Below are positions 34,054 through 48,024 of a DNA stretch of 64,000 nt, one piece after another. Under the pieces are notes generated by a model. It was not told the origin of the DNA. It worked only from the letters and a program-made list of their open reading frames with translations, and did not search any database. Position 1 is the first letter of the stretch, and the number at the start of each line of letters is the position of its first letter. Source of the DNA: Camarhynchus parvulus. Taxonomy: Eukaryota; Chordata; Aves; Passeriformes; Thraupidae. The DNA is taken from the NCBI RefSeq assembly GCF_901933205.1, contig NC_044573.1, positions 29,819,493 to 29,883,492 of the forward strand. The letters run 5' to 3'. The translations under genes were made by a program, and so were the position numbers.

Positions 34054-36961
34054 AAGTCTGATGATGATGTGTTTTGACCTGGTTTTCTCTCCAAAAAGAC
34101 ATTCCTTGCTTAAATATGACATTCCATAAAAAACCTTATTTCCCTTGGCTCAATAAAATGATTCTTCTCCAAAGTTACACAGGAAGATCTAGATTTGACT
34201 ACCAGATTTTGCTTATTATTTAGCAAGAAAATTCATGAATAGCTAATAAGTAAAGACTATTGAGACAACAAGCATAACATTGTTAGAGATGACCTTCAAC
34301 TTAAGATCCAGGTCATTATTATATATGCAGACATGTTTTTAAGGAAGGAAAATGCAGTTTTGTACAAAAGAAACTACAGCAACTGTATTAACCAGGCTTA
34401 TAACACAGTGCACAACAGACATGAAAAATATTGCCATTTTTACAGCATATGATCCCATCATTTTCAAAGCAGTTGTGAAATCCTAAATTGATGAAATAGG
34501 AATTTCATTATCATCTACAAAGTATCCCCTGAGAATGGCTACCCCACAGAACAAATACTCCTTGCTCTGCCTGATAATGACAATTTGCTTACTGTAGCTA
34601 TTTCAGTACAGGAACAAGGTCACTGAAAACTTATGTACCCTGGTGTCACATTTCCCATTCTTACGTAATGTAGTAGGCTTACATTATTCCAACTAAAATT
34701 TCATTATTCCAGAAAACTCACCAACATGAAAACAAATAAATATTATTGACTTTTACAGGATCCAAAGTGCTGAAGCCATGAAGAGTAAACTCCTATTTTT
34801 ACAATTGACTTTAAATTTCCTGTTAGAGAATCCCTAAGATCCACAGTTAGCATTCATACTTTAATTTATTATAGAGCACATACAGTGAAAAAGGCCTACT
34901 TGAAGGCACTGTTACATTGCAAAACCTAAAACCAGTGAGGGGCTGGCTTATACAGCACCTGCATCTGGTAAAACTAGGACATGACGATAATTTAATACCC
35001 AACTAATTGACACTCTACAGATTCTTGAATCTGTATCAAAGGATATTGGTAATAGACCAGTGCAAGGGTAAAGCATGAAATTTAACTGAGGAAAACAAAC
35101 CACTCCATCATGACTGCAAGAAATGTTTTATTTTTCAATGATACGTGGAGAGGGTATTCATTAGGAAGGGTATATACCAGAGTGGACTAGTAAGACACCA
35201 ACTGAGTGGGCACCTTGCCAAGGACTCTTACAATGCTCCTCTGCTAAAGATGGCAATCTCAACAATTTTAGCAACTCCAAGAAACAAGACAAGGAACTCC
35301 ACTACTTAACAGCCAGGAAAAGTAAAATCCTGCAGCCATTTGAAGACCCATCTGTTACTTAAAAAGAACAAACATTTAACGTGATCCAAGGGTAATACAG
35401 CAGAGATACAACAGAATTAAACATGGGAAAATTTTTAAAAAGTACCTAGGGAAAACATCTAAGCAGCTGTGATCTGTAGAATTTGCTCTCAAAGATAACT
35501 TGGAAAACGTGTGACGTGGGCATTTTACAACAGACAATTCTAGAAAATGCTCAAAAAAGCAAGCATAAAACTGATTAAGAGCAGCACACAACTCCTAAAA
35601 ACTGCACCTCTACTATTCCCCTAAACTATGGTATGTTTTTCACTAGAATTCTTTCAGTATTACTGTCCCTTCATGAAACTAAACAGATTAGTAAATGCAC
35701 AAGTTTGAACTAAATTCAGAGTGATGAGACATCAAAACTTATCACCTAAAGGGAGAGTAACATTTGTTCTGGTGGAGGAAACTGACCCATGAACCCATAA
35801 ACCAAGCACTTTGCAAAAGCAGCGAGTCCTATGAAACAAACTAATGAAGTGAACTTTTCAAGGTGCTTATATAATAAATGAGAGATCTTGAAAATGGGAT
35901 TGTTAAATGACAGAATTTAATTACAACTCATATTTATTCTGGACACATAAGAACTATTATTTTAATAAAAGAAATGTTTCAATTAGCTTTTCTTATACTG
36001 GAGCTATCTTTCGAGTCACCTTACCATGCCCTTTCCAATATCTAGAGAGAACCTTCCAATTTCAAGACACATGTCTATTATTTTTTAATTAATTCCTCCA
36101 GTCTAATTTATGTGATTCCAATTAACGTGTACATTTGCCTCATTTTCTGTCAATAATAGTCACATTTATGGTTCAAGCATTCCCAAATGTTTGACTACGT
36201 CATAAACTGACAGGATTTTCACAAGGGACCAAAGGCCTCTGCAGCAGATCAAACCTTGCTTAGTAGTAAACCACTCATCAGTTCCCTCACCCTTATCTTC
36301 AGTTAGGGCACCTTAATAACTACCAATACTGAAACTGTCAAAACATCTCCCAGAATCACTTATTTATCAGATTCTTTTCCTTTGAACAGCCCAGAGGCTG
36401 TTCTAGAAGAAAAGGGAGAGCAGGCACTCCCATTTCCTGGTCTCATTTTCCCAGAGCCAATCAAACACTTTGAAATGTGTCCGCAAGGAAGATTTAGTAC
36501 TTTCTCACTATTTAGGTTTTACCACCAAAGCAGTAATAATGAAGTATAAGGGGTAATCTTCCCACCCTTCTCAATCTTACTGCAACCTGATGCTTCTTGC
36601 TGTAATACACATCTGCCTTTCATACAAACCAGCTACAGGAAAGTGTGGAGAGGAAACTCCCAGTCTGACAGTCCTCACTTGTTGGGACAACAACTTTGCA
36701 ATCGTTTATATGAGCAATCTGTAACTTCAATAATCTACAATAATATGAAGAAAACTGAAGTAATGTTTTAATCATACAAGTGAGAACACTTACTGAAATC
36801 TCATCTGACCCCTTGCTGCCTTAGCTCCAAGCTCCAGAGCTTATTAACTATGCAAGGAGTCCAGAAGCTTAAGGGAGTAGCTGTAGTCTCCCACTTACCA
36901 TCACCTCAGCCACATTCTATAATCATATAGAAATGCTGGAGAGTAGTGTTCAACCTGCCAG

Positions 36962-37018
36962 CAACAACAAAAAAACAAACCAAAAACAAACCAACCATCC
37001 AAAAAAAAAAAAAAAAGG
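36962..37018. repeat. A/C-rich tract with A16 run
   Basis: CAACAACAAAAAAACAAACC, AAAAACAAACCAACC and a run of 16 A at 37001-37016. Confidence 0.88.
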
Positions 37019-37746
37019 CAAGAGCTCAAGGACAAAGAAAAGAAAAGCTGACTTAGGTTTATACATCCCAAAGCTCAAACACTGAGAAGTCTCCCTAGTT
37101 GTGGTTGCCACAAACCACCATGTTACATTACATTTTGACTATGGAACACCATGGCTCAGAAACCAAGCCCATACTTAAGCATACCATGCTTATTCGCAGT
37201 GAATTTTAAATATAAATATTTATTTTCCAGTCCTTTAGGAACAAAAGTATCAGACACAGACATCGAATGCCTACATAAAATAAACATTGTTTGGGCCTCT
37301 CTGTGAGCAACAAAACATGACGAAGTTTTGAATTAATAAAAGTTTCTTTATCTCTTATTAAAATGCTTCTAGAAGAAGGCATTAGAAGTGTTGAATATAA
37401 GTCAAAGACAACAATCATTTTCATTATTAGCAAATTGGTCCCAAAGAAAAAAGCTGGAACACATCTCAACATTTGAAATTGGTACAAAATGGCTACAAAA
37501 AAGTAATCTTTTGAGTTAATATCTGAACTTCATGGATTTTTAAGTGTTTTTTTTTTCCTTACAAATGGTAACTATTTTGATATTGATGTTTCTTTTAATG
37601 CAAAGAAACCAGAGAAGTGTAAAAAAGGAAAAGAAAAACTGCTCTCCTCAGACTGTTGCACTCCTGTCCCCTCAGTGGCAAACACAGATAAATACACTTC
37701 TCCTCTATTCACCTTATTTTTAAGTAACAAGGGCATGAGACTTAAA

Positions 37747-37776
37747 GCATCTCTTATGATGATCATCTCTTATGAT
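37747..37776. repeat. Short tandem duplication
   Basis: ATCTCTTATGATGATC is followed by ATCTCTTATGATCC: a 16-bp unit repeated almost completely. Confidence 0.8.
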
Positions 37777-39616
37777 CCTTGTGCTTGTCAGTGCTGGAGA
37801 ATCATTGCTGAAATTGCCTAAAACACCCACTCTTGTCTATGTCTGTATCTCCATATTAAGACAAAGTGCAATAAAAGAGGAGTAAGAAGAAAACAATCCT
37901 TTTGCTTCTCATATCCGTGATCTGTTGTGATCTGACTTCCTGTGTTATCATTTCCAAGTTAACGCAGATACGGAAAAACAACCTTTCACCAGTGGTATTT
38001 CCAGGGCTGTGGCTTGCAAAGGGTTGGTAGCTGGCACAACAGGTGTGGAATCCCTTAAAGGGGAGTCTACAGCATCAAAGCACCAACCTGCAAATCAGAG
38101 CAGTGACGTTCTGACCTTGAACAATGCATTAACTAAATGCTGGCAATGTTGGGATCCTGCACACAAAAACGGGCTTCTGTAGCCAGTCCTCCATGTCTAA
38201 AGTTTTGTTTCTCTGACTTTTACAGTGTCACAGTCATGGAATTAGGACTCCTACTCATGAAAATGTCCCAGATTTTTTGCTTTTCAACTGGAGCCTTGGA
38301 GAAGATTTACAAGGTTTCCCAGGTTCTTCTATTAATGACATACAAAACAAAGCTAAAGGCATTTTGAGTGTTCAGCCTGGATGGGGGGAATAGGAGCAGG
38401 TTTCACTATGCTGTGAAAGAACAGGAAAAATCATCAAAAAAATGCTTACTAAACAGAAAGGAAAACAAGGATCAAAAATGTTATTCTCACACATTCTGCT
38501 CGTTTGCTACACTTTCTGAAGCATAATGGGCATGAAAAGCAAGGAACAAAAATATGCCTTCAAGAAGCATTTTAAAGCATTCTTGTTATGCCTAAACAGA
38601 GCTAAAACATAACAATTCTACAGCCTCTTTGGGAGATCATATGCCTTATTGATGGATATGACCCATCCCTGTTCAGCTGATAAAAAAAAAAAACTTGGAA
38701 ATAATATGTTTCTTGGCATTAATACCCTACAAGATAAACTGTTAACAGCAACCATTCTCCTCCAGTTAAGGCGGCTAATTGTGTTTCAAGTACAAGTAAT
38801 CATAGATATTACTTTGGAAACTAACTGAGTACTGGCACATGAAATTCAGACCAAGCAGCTAAAAATGAATAAACTAAGAGATTAATTAAATTTTCAGAAT
38901 GAGCCAAATGATTGCTAGAAGCTATAAGCTGTTTCGTGCATACTGTTCTGATTACCTGCTTAAAGCACCAACATCCACAGAGCCTATTCCTACAGCCCAG
39001 CACAAATGGCAAAATGCAACAAATCCCAGAAAGAAGATGGGAGGAGAAGAAAGTATGGATTACCTGACAAATTCAGAGTGAAGGGGGTCAAGCAGCTTAA
39101 ACCTCCCCCATCATACCCAGGGAGGAGAAAACTATATATGCAATTCAATGATCTTTTTAAAAAGCCCTCCTAGCTCTTCAGTAGCAGTAGTATTCCCACC
39201 ATGAAGGTTCCAGTCACAGTGTGACTGAGCAGACTGAACTGTAATAACTACCACCAGAGGGAGGTGTTCTATTAGGCTGCATTTTCCAAAACCTTCCTTC
39301 CCTGCATTGATTTCTATTCTAATCATCTTCAGCAGAAAAAAAAAAATCTTCCTTATTTCTATAAAGACACTTTTGAAGAGTCTCTTTTTATGTATATCAA
39401 TTTTAGAATAAGTACTGCTACGGCAAATTTGATTATTTAACAGAAGCAACTTGGTAACTAAATCCATCCTTTTCATCTCGAACAATCAACAAAAACCTTG
39501 CCCTTGATCCTCCTTCTGACACATAAAACAAAGACAGCAGAAACACTCATCTTCCATATGACTGGGCACCATTACAGATTTTTTTCCAAAACAGAAACTA
39601 CATCTACTTTCTTCAG

Positions 39617-39671
39617 TGAGGAGGGAGGGAAAAAAAAAAAAAAGAAAAATAAAAAGGGGGGGAAAAAAAGT
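39617..39671. repeat. Purine tract (A/G) with A14 run
   Basis: GTGAGGAGGGAGGG, a run of A, then AAAAATAAAAAGGGGGGG and AAAAAAAG. It is almost entirely purine on the plus strand and gives rise to overlapping spurious lysine-rich and phenylalanine-rich open frames. Confidence 0.85.
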
Positions 39672-42600
39672 GAAGTGGCACCACCTTGCTGTGCAGCACA
39701 TTATCAAACTTGAAAGATAAATTTTTAATTAAACACTAGCAAAAAAACTACTACAACAGACAGTGCCTAAATGGCTCTCTTGAAATACCCACTTCTACTG
39801 ATTATAGTGAGCAATTCAACTATGCATGGAAAAAAAAATTAATCTCACAACCCTGCCATCTTGCTTTACAATTTCCCCCATTCTGCCTAAGTATTAAAAA
39901 CAAACCCCCTGTTTGGAAAAAAAAAAAAAGACAAAGAGTTGTATTTTTCCTACAGAGCTGAACAAAGAATACATGCAACACTCAAACCAGCAAATAGAAA
40001 TGCAGATGAAAAACAAAAAACGAGGATTTCCTGTATTACTTCAAATACAGGGTACACCAAACACCAGTCTTCAACAGTAGAAATCTGTCATCCATTGCAC
40101 TGACTATTTCTAATTAAAGTCTGCAAGTTCTTCAATATATGAACACTAGATGATAACTTTGATCAGGACAATCTCCAATGTTAAATCTAATCTTGCTGGA
40201 GAAACAGAAATGTATCTATGAAAAAAAGGGGAGCAAAGCATTTACCCATTCAATAGATTTGGCTTGGAAACAGTGACAGCAAATCTAACTTGCAATGCTC
40301 TGTCACTGATGTTCCAGTGTTTGTCCTCATCTAAAATGCTGTGAGGTAACATTTCAATCCTGCCTATTTGTCTGTGCATTAAAATATCGGAGGCAAACAA
40401 CTTCAGAAGTTACAGTTCTGAAGTACAGATTTTATTTTCATAATCATATACTAGGACCATAGTGACATATATAAAACCAGATACATTTTAATGCCTAAAT
40501 ATAAAATAAACTTCAACAAAAAATATATTTAGCACAGGTAAAAATGAAAGAATTTTTTTTTCTACATGGGACAGGAGCAATGGAACCATTAATTTTATTC
40601 ATAGTATGGGCTTGGGTTATCTCTAGAAACACTGGTTAAACACACAAGAAGATGTTTTATATATTTATTCAAATAAAAAATAGGCTGCACTAGATATTCT
40701 GGAAGACAACATCAGGAAACATCTGCCTTTCTATTAGTTGTCCAAGGTTTCTGTAAACATTAGTACATTAACATTCACAGCAAATAAAAGTGGCAGCTCC
40801 ATTGAAAGCAGAAGTAAAATGAAGGGATTTCAGGTAATTAAATCAATCCACAGCCCAACATCTGCATTTTTCTTTTCCTAGAACTAAATTCTAAGATAAT
40901 GCATGTTTTCTCCAAGACTTTCAATTAAGAAATTAATTTGCAGACCTGCATGCTAACTGTAGTGATATTCCATAGGAACTCAAACTCTGAATCTTAAATC
41001 TTGTTTCATAAAGGCAATTCATCTGCAAATCTCCTGCACTCAATTTCACAGACTCAAGAGAGTTGCTGGTTATGCCCTATCTTCTTCCTGCCAAATTCAG
41101 CAATGACTAAGAACATACTAGCACTACAAACCCTCTGAAATGAAACCCATATATTCAATTGCATCAACATACTCCCTTGCTAGTTAATTTGTGACCTCTA
41201 CAATGCACTCTGGGACTGCAATCTATAATCTCCTCCAATTTCCAGTTCAGAACAGAACTCAATCTTGACTGCAACACTGGTCTGGCTTCCTGCTTCCTTC
41301 ATTTCCAAGTTCCCCAGGCTATACTAGAACATGTCAGCTACATTTGAGATAAATAGTATGATTACAGAAGCTGAACTTTCAATTACAAGATTTCAAGACT
41401 TCATATTTAATTTAAGGAAGAACACTCATTTTTATGTTTTGCAGACATTTACAGTAACAGCTGTGCTGCTTCTGCTTTGCCTGGTCCGTCCCAATTTGAA
41501 TTCTGCTGTATTAAATTACCAACAACTCAAGTTCTGGTTGTGATGCTACTTTTATTAGCAGATTCAAATTTGCACATTTAAAAGATTTTTTTAAAAACAG
41601 AGACAAATAAATTAGTAGCCCAGAAGGGACCATGGTGGCAGAGGTGGCAGATGAAATCCAAGCTTCTGTAGTATGTTCAACTGGATTACTTCAAGCTGCT
41701 TTACATTGAACTGCACACCATTTAGAGTGGAAAATGTCACATGCTGTATGACTGAAGGTTAAATTAATGTTTACTGTTGAGTGATCTTTTCAGCATTATC
41801 AAATACACTTTCAGTACTGTTAGTTATATTTTTACAACGATTTTTAAGGGTATCCAACTGTCTTTAGAGATAGGGAACAGCTATGCATAAGGAAAATTAA
41901 GCTACTAGCCCAATTTCATGCTGGAGATGCATGACAAACTCGGGAAACCAACATTCATTTCAAATTTAGGAAGGGTTTCTTTATTGAGTATTTTTAGAAA
42001 TTTTGAGAACAGCTTGCCCTATTTGCTTAGTCTGGCACCTTGGTCACAACTGGTGAGAGGGTGCTGATTAGTCATAGCTTTGGCTGGTCCTGTACAAACA
42101 ATATTTTATTCAAATTAATGAATTATTTAGGAATTGCTCACTTGTGCACAGGAAACAGTTTGTAGAGAGCAAGCAATGTTGTAGCAAAAAATGGAGCTGA
42201 GGAAAGAATGACAGAAAAGAAATAATACAGCTTCTCACTGTATACTGTGTGAACAACTCAATGTCACAAATCAATTAATACGAAAATTTGGAAAACAGCC
42301 ATTGTGCTTGTGAATTGTAAGGCTTGTTGCTTTTATCTTGCTTAATTATCTTAATCCTTCTAGACAAACTAACCTGTTCTTAAAAAATATTTTTGAAAAG
42401 GAGATCACCCAGCCCTTCTGAAAAGAAACAGCACTTATAACATCTTTATAAACATTACACAATACTCAAATAGTTTGTTATTTTGCTAACAGCAAAGTGA
42501 CTAGCATAACTTTAAATGAAGTAATGCCACAGCTGACATGTAGAGCTTTTCAGTTCCTGACTTTTGCTCTCCTTTTCCAGAGAACACTGAAGTAGCTCAT

Positions 42601-44754
42601 TATAATGTATGGAAAAATTACCACTGTCTGATTCTTGAGCTACTTTCTCTTATTCTTGCTTTATCAAACTTGAAATCTCTTTCCTTCTCCACACTCCCTC
42701 AAAAAAGTAGTTTTAGAAATGTGAATCTTATGCTCCCTGGTCAATTTAAAGATGATTTACACAGTCAGTATTTCCCACCAAACTAATTTTACAAGAAAAC
42801 TACACAGTTGTATTGATTTGCAATGCCAGGAGAAAAACTACATCAGCTTGAAAATCTGCAGCAGCCCCTCATGTTAAAGACACGGGACTCACCTGAAGTA
42901 TCTTCAGACTAGTTTTCACATCAAAATTAGGTAGCAGAAAAGTAGTGACTTTTTAAAAAACATTACAGTCACAAAGACAGCTAGGACCAGGCTTGTCTGT
43001 AAAATGCTGGATTCTCAAGCTTTTTGTTTAATTCATGCTAAAGACTGAGGCAGACATTGGCCACTGAGGAGTGATAACTGTACATGCCCAGAAATGACAT
43101 TGCCAGCAGCTTCTAAATTCAAGACTTGTGTTTGTGATTTTGCATTAGCTGCCTTCTAGGTTTCTTTCAGAAAGAAAAAGGTATGTTTATCATAGTGATA
43201 CACATCTTCTTTTCAACGTTTAGTTTTGCGGAGCAGTATTGCATGTTACACCAATGGACACTTCATGCATTTTCTTTCCCCTCCTTTCTGATAATATCCT
43301 AAACCAAATGATATCTTAAAGACATTATACAAAAGGAAAGGTAAGACTACTGTAGGTCATATTTGCATTGTCTTCTCATGTGAGCATAATTCTACTTTCT
43401 TTTTCTTCAGGTCATTCTCTTCTGTTATCAAGCACAAGTGGAAAAAAACCCCATGGCTAGAAGCAAATTAGAGCAACTTTATTCTTAACCTGCTGAGAGA
43501 GCAAACACATTAACACCAGGCAAATGCAAAGCAGTCTCAATGCAGCTGAATCTTGTCAAAGCAGAGCACGCAAGAATTATCACATTTAAGAAGATTTTTT
43601 TTAACTGATGATTTTTACTTTTTACTGAAAGTTCAGTAAAGGTACAGAGCTATTCTTCTGCTATTCTCACTCGTTCTCATAGTTTCTTTAGGGAAACAAA
43701 TCTCAGCCTGCTATTCCAATGCTGAGAAAGGAGAGTTTCTATTCTCTTCTTTACCTGTTCAATGACAGCAGAATGAAAGGCTTTCACCAAGTCTCATGTG
43801 GTGAAGAACAGAAAGCTGCAGCTTTCCACCTCAATGCCTGATTAGTACTAAAATATCTTCAAAGACATCTGCTTTTAAAAATAGAGTTTGATAGCAGAGC
43901 CTCTCTACGTTAATGCAAAATTGCTGTCTAATTGAAGTTCAAATGAAAGTGATCCAGAAGTGCCAAGCTCAAACTACTCCACAGACTTTTGTCTTGCTTA
44001 CAAAGTTTTACCATTTTTCACAAGAAGAGGAGATGAACTCTCTATACTGTGTTATGTCATGGATCTATCATTGATGCCTAGAAGTTCCTTAGGGACTTGC
44101 TCAGTTTTTCAGAAGTAGTCAGATGTGGAAAGTCCACAACTGTGAATTTCTGAAAGTTTTAAGCAAGAGGTTACATGACTTGTTTAGGCAAAACTCAACA
44201 TCTAGTCTGTATTCAGCTGCCAAGAATGTATTTCTGGAAATACTATATAAGCTAAAGAACTAGAATTTGCATCAGAAAAGTAAAGAACACTAGAATATAG
44301 ATGTATCCAATTAGGAACAGGTGCTATTTCTTGCAAATACAGTATATAACAACAACTTATGAGGTTTGTTTAAAAACACACCAGACTAATGAATAATTGA
44401 ATTATGAAGTGATTAGAAATCTGTAGATGCAAATGAAAAAGCAGCCAAGATGATAACATCACATATTTTATCCAACTAAACTGTAAATGCAACCAAAATA
44501 TATTTATTTGATATTCTATTCAGCAACTAAATATAATGAGAGAAAAGGGAGTAAACAGAGAGTGATTAGCTGCACCATGAGAGAAAAGATGCTCTTTAGG
44601 TATCATGAACCTGAAAGCAATTCTAACAGAAAATAAAAATCAAAAAGAGATATTGCAATAACAGCATGCAATTTACACACTGCTTTTTTAAAAAATAATT
44701 TTCATCTTTAAGAAAGCACTCAATAGTCCTAGGTTAACCAAGATTCAAAATTAT

Positions 44755-44776
44755 TAGATATACATATATATATAAA
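44755..44776. repeat. Short (TA)n tract
   Basis: ATATACATATATATATA-type dinucleotide repeat. Confidence 0.8.
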
Positions 44777-47700
44777 CACCAAGCACTCACTAAATTATTT
44801 TTAAAAGTAATTTAGTAACAAAAACTTGTAACAAAAGCACATCTACAAACAAAATACATTTAAGGTAAATCAATCTTAAATCTAATGGTATTTATGCATT
44901 TCTGCTGCTCTCCTAAAAATGATTCAGTAAGAAAAACTTTTGTGAGGAAACCCAGCAGGTCCATTATCATTTCTGTTGTCCCTGCAGAGACAGCAGTCTG
45001 GGACCCATTTCTTCCTCTAAACTCTACCACACAGTCCCTCTTTTCAAATGCAAATGGTGTGTGAGAGCACAACTATTTAATTCACCCATTTAATCCTCTT
45101 AATACTTTAAATATGCCAGAATTTGGTCACAATGAAGAAAGCTTTTCTCTTGTGGCACAGTATTACCTTTATCTACTGTATTTTAGTATCTGTTTTTCAT
45201 GCTCATTCACACTAATTAGGGCTTTACTGAGCAAGAAGGTAGCAATTACTGTGTTCTCTAACCAGCATAACATTGCTTCTTCTAATCAACATGTTGTAAA
45301 AAGACAAGACAAAGAAAATGACAAAAAAAATCCTGAAAACCAAAAAACATCGTTATTTTAATCAAGTACCATGACAGGCAGTTATTATCAGAGACTCTGA
45401 TACACAGTATACTGTCAAATCACATTCTTAGTAAATATATGAGCTAGAATTACAAGACATGCTACTCTGCCCTTTTTAAAATACAAATCTATACTCAAAT
45501 GCAAAACTTGAATTTTCTCAGAAGTGAAAAGAAGAGCAAAGAAGAAGTGCAAGAGAGGCAACTTGCATTAGGCTTCAAAAATCTCTACTACTTTAATTAT
45601 TTTTGCTGACTTCATGACATCTTTTTACTGATTAAGAAACCTTCCCCTTCAGTATCTATTATTGGTTGCACAGTCTCTGAAAACAAGAGTCTTTTATATA
45701 AATATTACAAAGGCAGACAGCTGTGAAAAATTTTATTCTTCAAAACTTCATATTGATTTTCTGTGACTTCACCTACTGTTACATAAATTGCTTTAGCTAC
45801 AGAATTCCACCAGGATTTTAATTCTTTGTATGTTCATTAATATTTTATGTATTTGGTTAAAAGGGATTTTAAAAATATATACCTTCAAAGTGTTTTGTAG
45901 ACAAAAAGTATGCTTTAGGAGATTGTGTGGCAAAGAACTCTGCAATGAACTTGAAGATGTTGAGGAAAACAAAGCCTCCAAAGTGCATTTTATTTCAGTT
46001 TTCTTAATTGCACCAGACTCAAAAGAATGAAGTAACTTCTCAGTTGCCATTCACTGTTTCGTGACTCACACAATTCACCTGCAGATTTCTGGAATTTGAG
46101 AGCAATGTAACTCTTCAGAACATCTTCTGACATTTACATTTAACACAGTCATAACATGTTCACAGCACTTGCTGAGTTATTTTCTGATGAAAAAGAAGGA
46201 AAGGGGAAGAAAAGCAGTTTGGAAAACACACAAGGATTTTGATTCTACTGATAAAATTCTTCGTGCAAACAAGTTACTGAACGTGCCTGACATTTGATGT
46301 CAATACTTTAAGATTTGACCACCAATTTTCAAGTTATAAGCAGTAAATGAATGGATCTGTGTCAGACATCAGTTAAACATTCCTCAGATTTCAGTTACAA
46401 GTATCTAAGCAAAGAAAGGCTTAAATTGACTTAGTACTTTTTCAATATGTAACAAATCCTTGTACTTGTGAAGTAGTTTGCTTCCCAGTGCTAGAGCCTC
46501 AAAGATCTTTGATTAACATACATGTGATTTTATGGTTTGCTATTTCTATGTTAAGTGTTGAAGTCTAAATTTCTCTTGTTCAAATCTTACATAGTTCAAA
46601 ATGTCCTTCAAACCCCAGTGAAATTCTGAACTTATTATGCAATCACCACATAGCCCCAAATATATATCAGGCCTCAGCTGACAGGGTCAGGCAGGGGTAA
46701 AAGTCTGGAATAAAGGAAAACATTAAAACTATATTTTTCCTGCTTATTGAGATGATTTCTTATTTATTGCAAGGATAATTATTTTTTTTACAAGATACTC
46801 TGACCTTAATTTTCATCTCAGATATTTAAATGCTATTGATTCCTCCTAAATACACATTTGACAAACCAGGCATCATAGAAAAATTAAATAACTCTGTTTA
46901 GGGCAGTGAAGTAATTTGTGGGAAATTCCAAATTTATTCCACATCTTCAAATCATTTTATTTTCCTACTTTCATGTCTTACTTTTTAACCTTACTTTATA
47001 GACTTAGTTTTGTAGATAATTAGTGGATGCACAGATCTGTATCTATATCTATGTATCACCATATAAGTAAATAAAAAATACAAGACCCTAAAATGACTAC
47101 AAGCCTAACAGCCCTCACAAAGCTAGGTTCTACCATCTTCCATGTAAAGATCCTAAAAGTCGCTTTTGAAATTGTGATTTTTTGGCTCCTAATGGACAAT
47201 CTGATTGCACTTAAAGGAGCTCTGCTTTCACCTCCAATGGAGTCCATTGACGGGAAACAATAGTTACTGCTGTTATTTTCTCCTGCCTAAAGGAATTTTT
47301 TCCCATCCCAGTGGCACAGAGTGTTGTGGGATTGAACCGATCTTTACTTTTGATATGGCTACCAAAACTGTTGGAACCATATTCAAAAAGGCCAAGTTTA
47401 AAGGTGTTCTGTTGGAGATGGCACTGACATAGTGGCTGACAGACCTCTGGAGTAATAGAATATTTTTTAACTATAAAAGTCAGATAGATAAAATGGAGGA
47501 GGCGAACTGTTCACCAAAACCTGCAATGAGCTCCCTCAGGACAATGAGCCACACAGAGCTCAATTAATTTCTCTACATATGCAAAGTATGCTTCTTATAT
47601 ATATTCCTCCTAACATGTAACATACACACATCTACCTGCCCAGTCCCATCCCTTCCCCAAAACCTTTCAAACAAAAAACCACTTACATAGCCAGCACAGG

Positions 47701-47983
47701 ATCTTACTCCTGGCAGAAGAACAAGGGAACTGTCAGCATGAAAATGTCATACTTTTTCAGCACTGTCAGGGAATGATCAAAATATACAGTGACACACAGT
47801 AAAGAATCCTGCATAAAATGTTATAGAGATGTGCCTTAGAGCTGATTTGATTTTAACTAATGCTGGGCAAGATGGAGCAGTAGGCACTCCAAAGATTTTG
47901 AAAGGCAGTAAAAAACCACAAAGAAGTTTATGGTTTACAAGAAAATCTGAAGCTCAAAAGTTGAACGTAAGCATTTCTAGAAG

Positions 47984-48024
47984 GGTTTTTTTTGTATTTT
48001 GTTTTGGATGTTGGTTTGTTTTTC
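47984..48024. repeat. G/T-rich low-complexity tract
   Basis: GGGTTTTTTTTGTATTTTG, TTTTGGATGTTGG and TTTGTTTTTC. It is similar to the tracts at 31190 and 33987 but shorter. Confidence 0.8.
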